Assembly (NCBI GenBank): GCA_013153795.1 | Contig: JAADDV010000072.1 | Span: 1-14,754 of the forward strand | Direction: 5' to 3' | From: Aquificota bacterium | GTDB taxonomy: Bacteria > Aquificota > Aquificia > Aquificales > Hydrogenothermaceae | Length of the DNA stretch: 14,754 nt | In this document: in pieces, positions 13,128-14,754 of the stretch | Layout: each line of letters opens with the position of its first letter | Position numbering within the stretch: position 1 is the stretch's first letter | The notes under the pieces: generated by a model | The model's input: only the letters and a program-made list of their open reading frames with translations | Database searches by the model: none | What the model was told of the DNA's origin: nothing | Position numbers and translations under genes: made by a program

Positions 13128-14313
13128 TTGTTTTATTTTTCAAAAATTTTCTTTTTTTATTTTCTGCTTTTTCATTTGTGTTTATAGGTTTTTCAGAAAA
13201 ATTTAAAAGTTCTATATTTGCTTTTGTTTTCTTTACAATAAGAGAAAATTGTTTATCTTCAGAAGGTTTAATAATAGATATAGCAACTCCATCTCTACCG
13301 GCTCTTCCTGTCCTACCAATTCTATGAACATAACTTTCAATATTTCTAGGTAAAGAATAATTATAAACTACATCTATATCTTTTATATCTAATCCTCTAG
13401 CTGCTACATCTGTAGCAACTAAAATTTTTAATTTATTTTGCCTAAAATCTTTTAAAATTTTTTCTCTTTTATTTTGAGAAAAATCTCCATGTATTGCACT
13501 TGCATTAAATCCTTCTTTTCTTAATTGATTAGCCAGTTTATCTGCATCTTTTTTAGTTTCGATAAAGATAATAGCTTTTTTTTCTGGGGATTCAGATAAA
13601 GACTCAGTTAATTTTGAAAATTGGTCTTTTTCATTTACTCTTAAAGCATATTGTTTAATTTTGTCAACAGTTAATTTTTCAGGTTTTATTTGTATGATTT
13701 CATAATCGGGTTTTAAAAATTCTTTTGCTAATTTTTTTATAGGAGGAGGCATTGTTGCCGAAAATAATAAAGTTTGTTTATCTTTAGGAGTATTATTAAA
13801 TATAAATCTTATATCATCTATAAATCCCATATCAAGCATTCTATCTGCTTCATCTAAAACAAAAATTTTAACGTTTTTAAGATTTAAAATTCCTCTTTCA
13901 ATTAAATCTCTAACCCTTCCAGGAGTTCCAACAATAACTGTATCTTTTCCATTTTTTAAAAATTTTATTTGATGTTGAATAGATTTTCCTCCATATACAG
14001 CTAATACAAAAAGTTTTTTATCTCTTCCAAAATCTTTAATTTCCTTTGCTACCTGAATAGCTAATTCTCTAGTTGGAACTAAAATTAAAGCTTGAATCTG
14101 TTTTTTTTCAGGATTTATTTTATCTACAATTGGAATTCCAAAAGCGGCTGTTTTTCCTGTTCCTGTTTGGGCTTGAGCTATTAAATCTTTTCCTTTATAA
14201 ATTATAGGAATAGCTTTTTTTTGAATTTCTGTAGGTTTTTTAAATCCTTTTTTTTCTATAGATTTTAAAACTTCTTTAGAAATAGGTAAATCTTTAAATG
14301 TTATTTCTGACAT
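13117..14313 (-). CDS. DEAD-box ATP-dependent RNA helicase
   Basis: This 398-residue superfamily-2 RNA helicase has all the core motifs. The Q motif is GFKKPTEIQ (23-31), motif I AQTGTGKT (48-55), Ia PTREL (80-84), and Ib TPGR (130-133). Motif II is DEAD (154-157), III SAT (185-187), V ATDVAARGLD and VI HRIGRTGRAG. Two RecA domains are followed by a short basic tail (ENKKRKFLKNKTNKK). It lacks the long C-terminal RNA-binding domain of DbpA or CsdA, so it is closest in layout to RhlE-type helicases, which act in ribosome assembly and RNA turnover. Start ATG 14313-14311 has AGGAGG upstream. It lies just downstream of the rRNA operon end and in the same direction, but with its own probable promoter. 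Confidence 0.96.
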   Translation of the reverse strand: MSEITFKDLPISKEVLKSIEKKGFKKPTEIQKKAIPIIYKGKDLIAQAQTGTGKTAAFGIPIVDKINPEKKQIQALILVPTRELAIQVAKEIKDFGRDKKLFVLAVYGGKSIQHQIKFLKNGKDTVIVGTPGRVRDLIERGILNLKNVKIFVLDEADRMLDMGFIDDIRFIFNNTPKDKQTLLFSATMPPPIKKLAKEFLKPDYEIIQIKPEKLTVDKIKQYALRVNEKDQFSKLTESLSESPEKKAIIFIETKKDADKLANQLRKEGFNASAIHGDFSQNKREKILKDFRQNKLKILVATDVAARGLDIKDIDVVYNYSLPRNIESYVHRIGRTGRAGRDGVAISIIKPSEDKQFSLIVKKTKANIELLNFSEKPINTNEKAENKKRKFLKNKTNKK

Positions 14314-14363
14314 AAATTCCTCCTGAATTAAAAGAATAAAAGCTTTTTAGATTAAATCAACAA

Positions 14364-14391
14364 AGTATATATCATTTTTAAATAAAATCAA
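14364..14391 (-). promoter_or_regulatory. Probable promoter of the DEAD-box helicase gene
   Basis: On the minus strand TTGATT (14391-14386) and TATACT (14369-14364) are 16 bases apart. Transcription from about 14357 gives a leader of about 43 bases carrying AGGAGG before the helicase start. No cold-shock-type leader structure is evident in that short leader. Confidence 0.5.
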
Positions 14392-14683
14392 ATTTTTATT
14401 AAATTTTTATGTCTTCTTTTTTATTCCTTCAGAAGGGATTTTATAAGATTAAACTTTGGACTGTAAAAAATTTTATAACTAGTTTAGCTATATATTTTGA
14501 TTACAATAAAATTTTTTATAGAAAACAAACCAAAATTAAAATTTTATCCATATTATATTTAGAGAGTTTAAATGAAGAAATAATGAAAATTCGAGAATGG
14601 ATACTATCTAAAGTATATGGAGTTAAAGATAAAGATAGGAAAGATAAGGTTAAGGAGGATAAAAGAGTAATAAATAGATAAGA
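14392..14683. other. AT-rich gap between helicase promoter and 5S rRNA; no supported gene
   Basis: A plus-strand open frame of 90 codons (ATG 14409 to 14681) fills most of this gap. It lacks a ribosome-binding site, has low-complexity Phe/Ile/Lys-rich content and resembles no family I know, so I do not call it a gene. Its last 32 codons, from ATG 14583 (MKIREWILSKVYGV, then Lys/Asp/Arg-rich), look slightly more protein-like but also lack a good ribosome-binding site. Read leftwards, this is the region just after the rRNA operon. I see no clear GC-rich terminator hairpin in it. Confidence 0.4.
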
Positions 14684-14754
14684 GCCCGGCACCGACCAAC
14701 TTTCCCGACCGCTCGCGCGGCCAGTATCATAGGCGCTGGGGAGCTTAACTGCCG
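14684..14754 (-). rRNA. rrf: 5S ribosomal RNA, 3' part (runs off the right edge)
   Basis: The last 71 bases, read on the minus strand, match the 3' half or more of a 5S rRNA. They begin with GGCAGTTAAGCTCCCCAGCGCC (compare the conserved AACUCAGAAGUGAAAC region followed by GCGCC). Then come the AUGAUACUGG loop, the GCGCGAGC hairpin, and GGGAAAGUUGGUC leading to a 3' end GGUGCCGGGC, which would pair with the 5' end outside the window. The 3' boundary is estimated to within a few bases. The segment is strikingly GC-rich against the AT-rich surroundings, as expected for structural RNA in a thermophile. 5S is normally last in the rRNA operon, so 16S and 23S genes should lie to the right. Confidence 0.9.

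Noticed and set aside
1..14754. CRISPR arrays, insertion sequences, tRNA genes or phage genes
   Set aside because: I looked for spaced direct repeats, transposase-like proteins with terminal inverted repeats and tRNA cloverleaf signatures on both strands and saw none; the window looks like ordinary core chromosome.

Overview
The window looks like chromosomal DNA of an AT-rich thermophilic bacterium, most plausibly of the Aquificota (Sulfurihydrogenibium/Hydrogenothermaceae-like). This is inferred from protein character (Lys/Glu/Ile-rich, short Thermus-type EF-Ts), a diderm outer-membrane gene set (LptG-type permease, TonB-dependent receptor), and the sharp contrast between AT-rich protein genes and the GC-rich 5S rRNA fragment at the right edge. 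No database search was possible, so the genus is a guess.

Layout. Positions 1-1716 are read leftwards: the start of leuA (leucine synthesis), a 66-residue four-cysteine protein, and an LptG-type permease. From a divergent promoter near 1733-1762 a long rightward cluster begins: rpsB, tsf, pyrH, frr, rimP, nusA, a ylxR-ylxQ fusion and infB (1854-9468). It ends at a strong intrinsic terminator (9490-9516). These genes supply ribosome proteins, elongation, initiation and recycling factors, 30S maturation, transcription antitermination and UMP kinase. The gene sets seen in E. coli as rpsB-tsf/pyrH/frr and rimP-nusA-infB are here one tightly packed string.

Next, still rightwards, come queE (7-deazaguanine pathway), a TetR-type regulator, and a TonB-dependent outer-membrane receptor. 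The receptor carries the CxxxM and HxM copper-ligand motifs of the OprC/NosA family. A strong hairpin terminator at 13096-13115 separates it from a convergent DEAD-box RNA helicase (minus strand). The window closes with an AT-rich stretch holding no convincing gene and the 3' part of a 5S rRNA on the minus strand, the end of an rRNA operon continuing outside.

Most interesting points. (1) The rpsB leader can fold two mutually exclusive ways: one buries the Shine-Dalgarno sequence in a long two-part helix, the other frees it. It is a candidate S2 autoregulatory switch. (2) The ylxR-ylxQ fusion is interrupted by an apparent -1 frameshift exactly at a run of nine A, with a small hairpin eight bases downstream. 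This is either a homopolymer sequence error or real slippage. (3) The receptor has all four expected copper ligands and sits beside a TetR gene. (4) Operator-like dyads overlap the probable leuA and tetR promoters.
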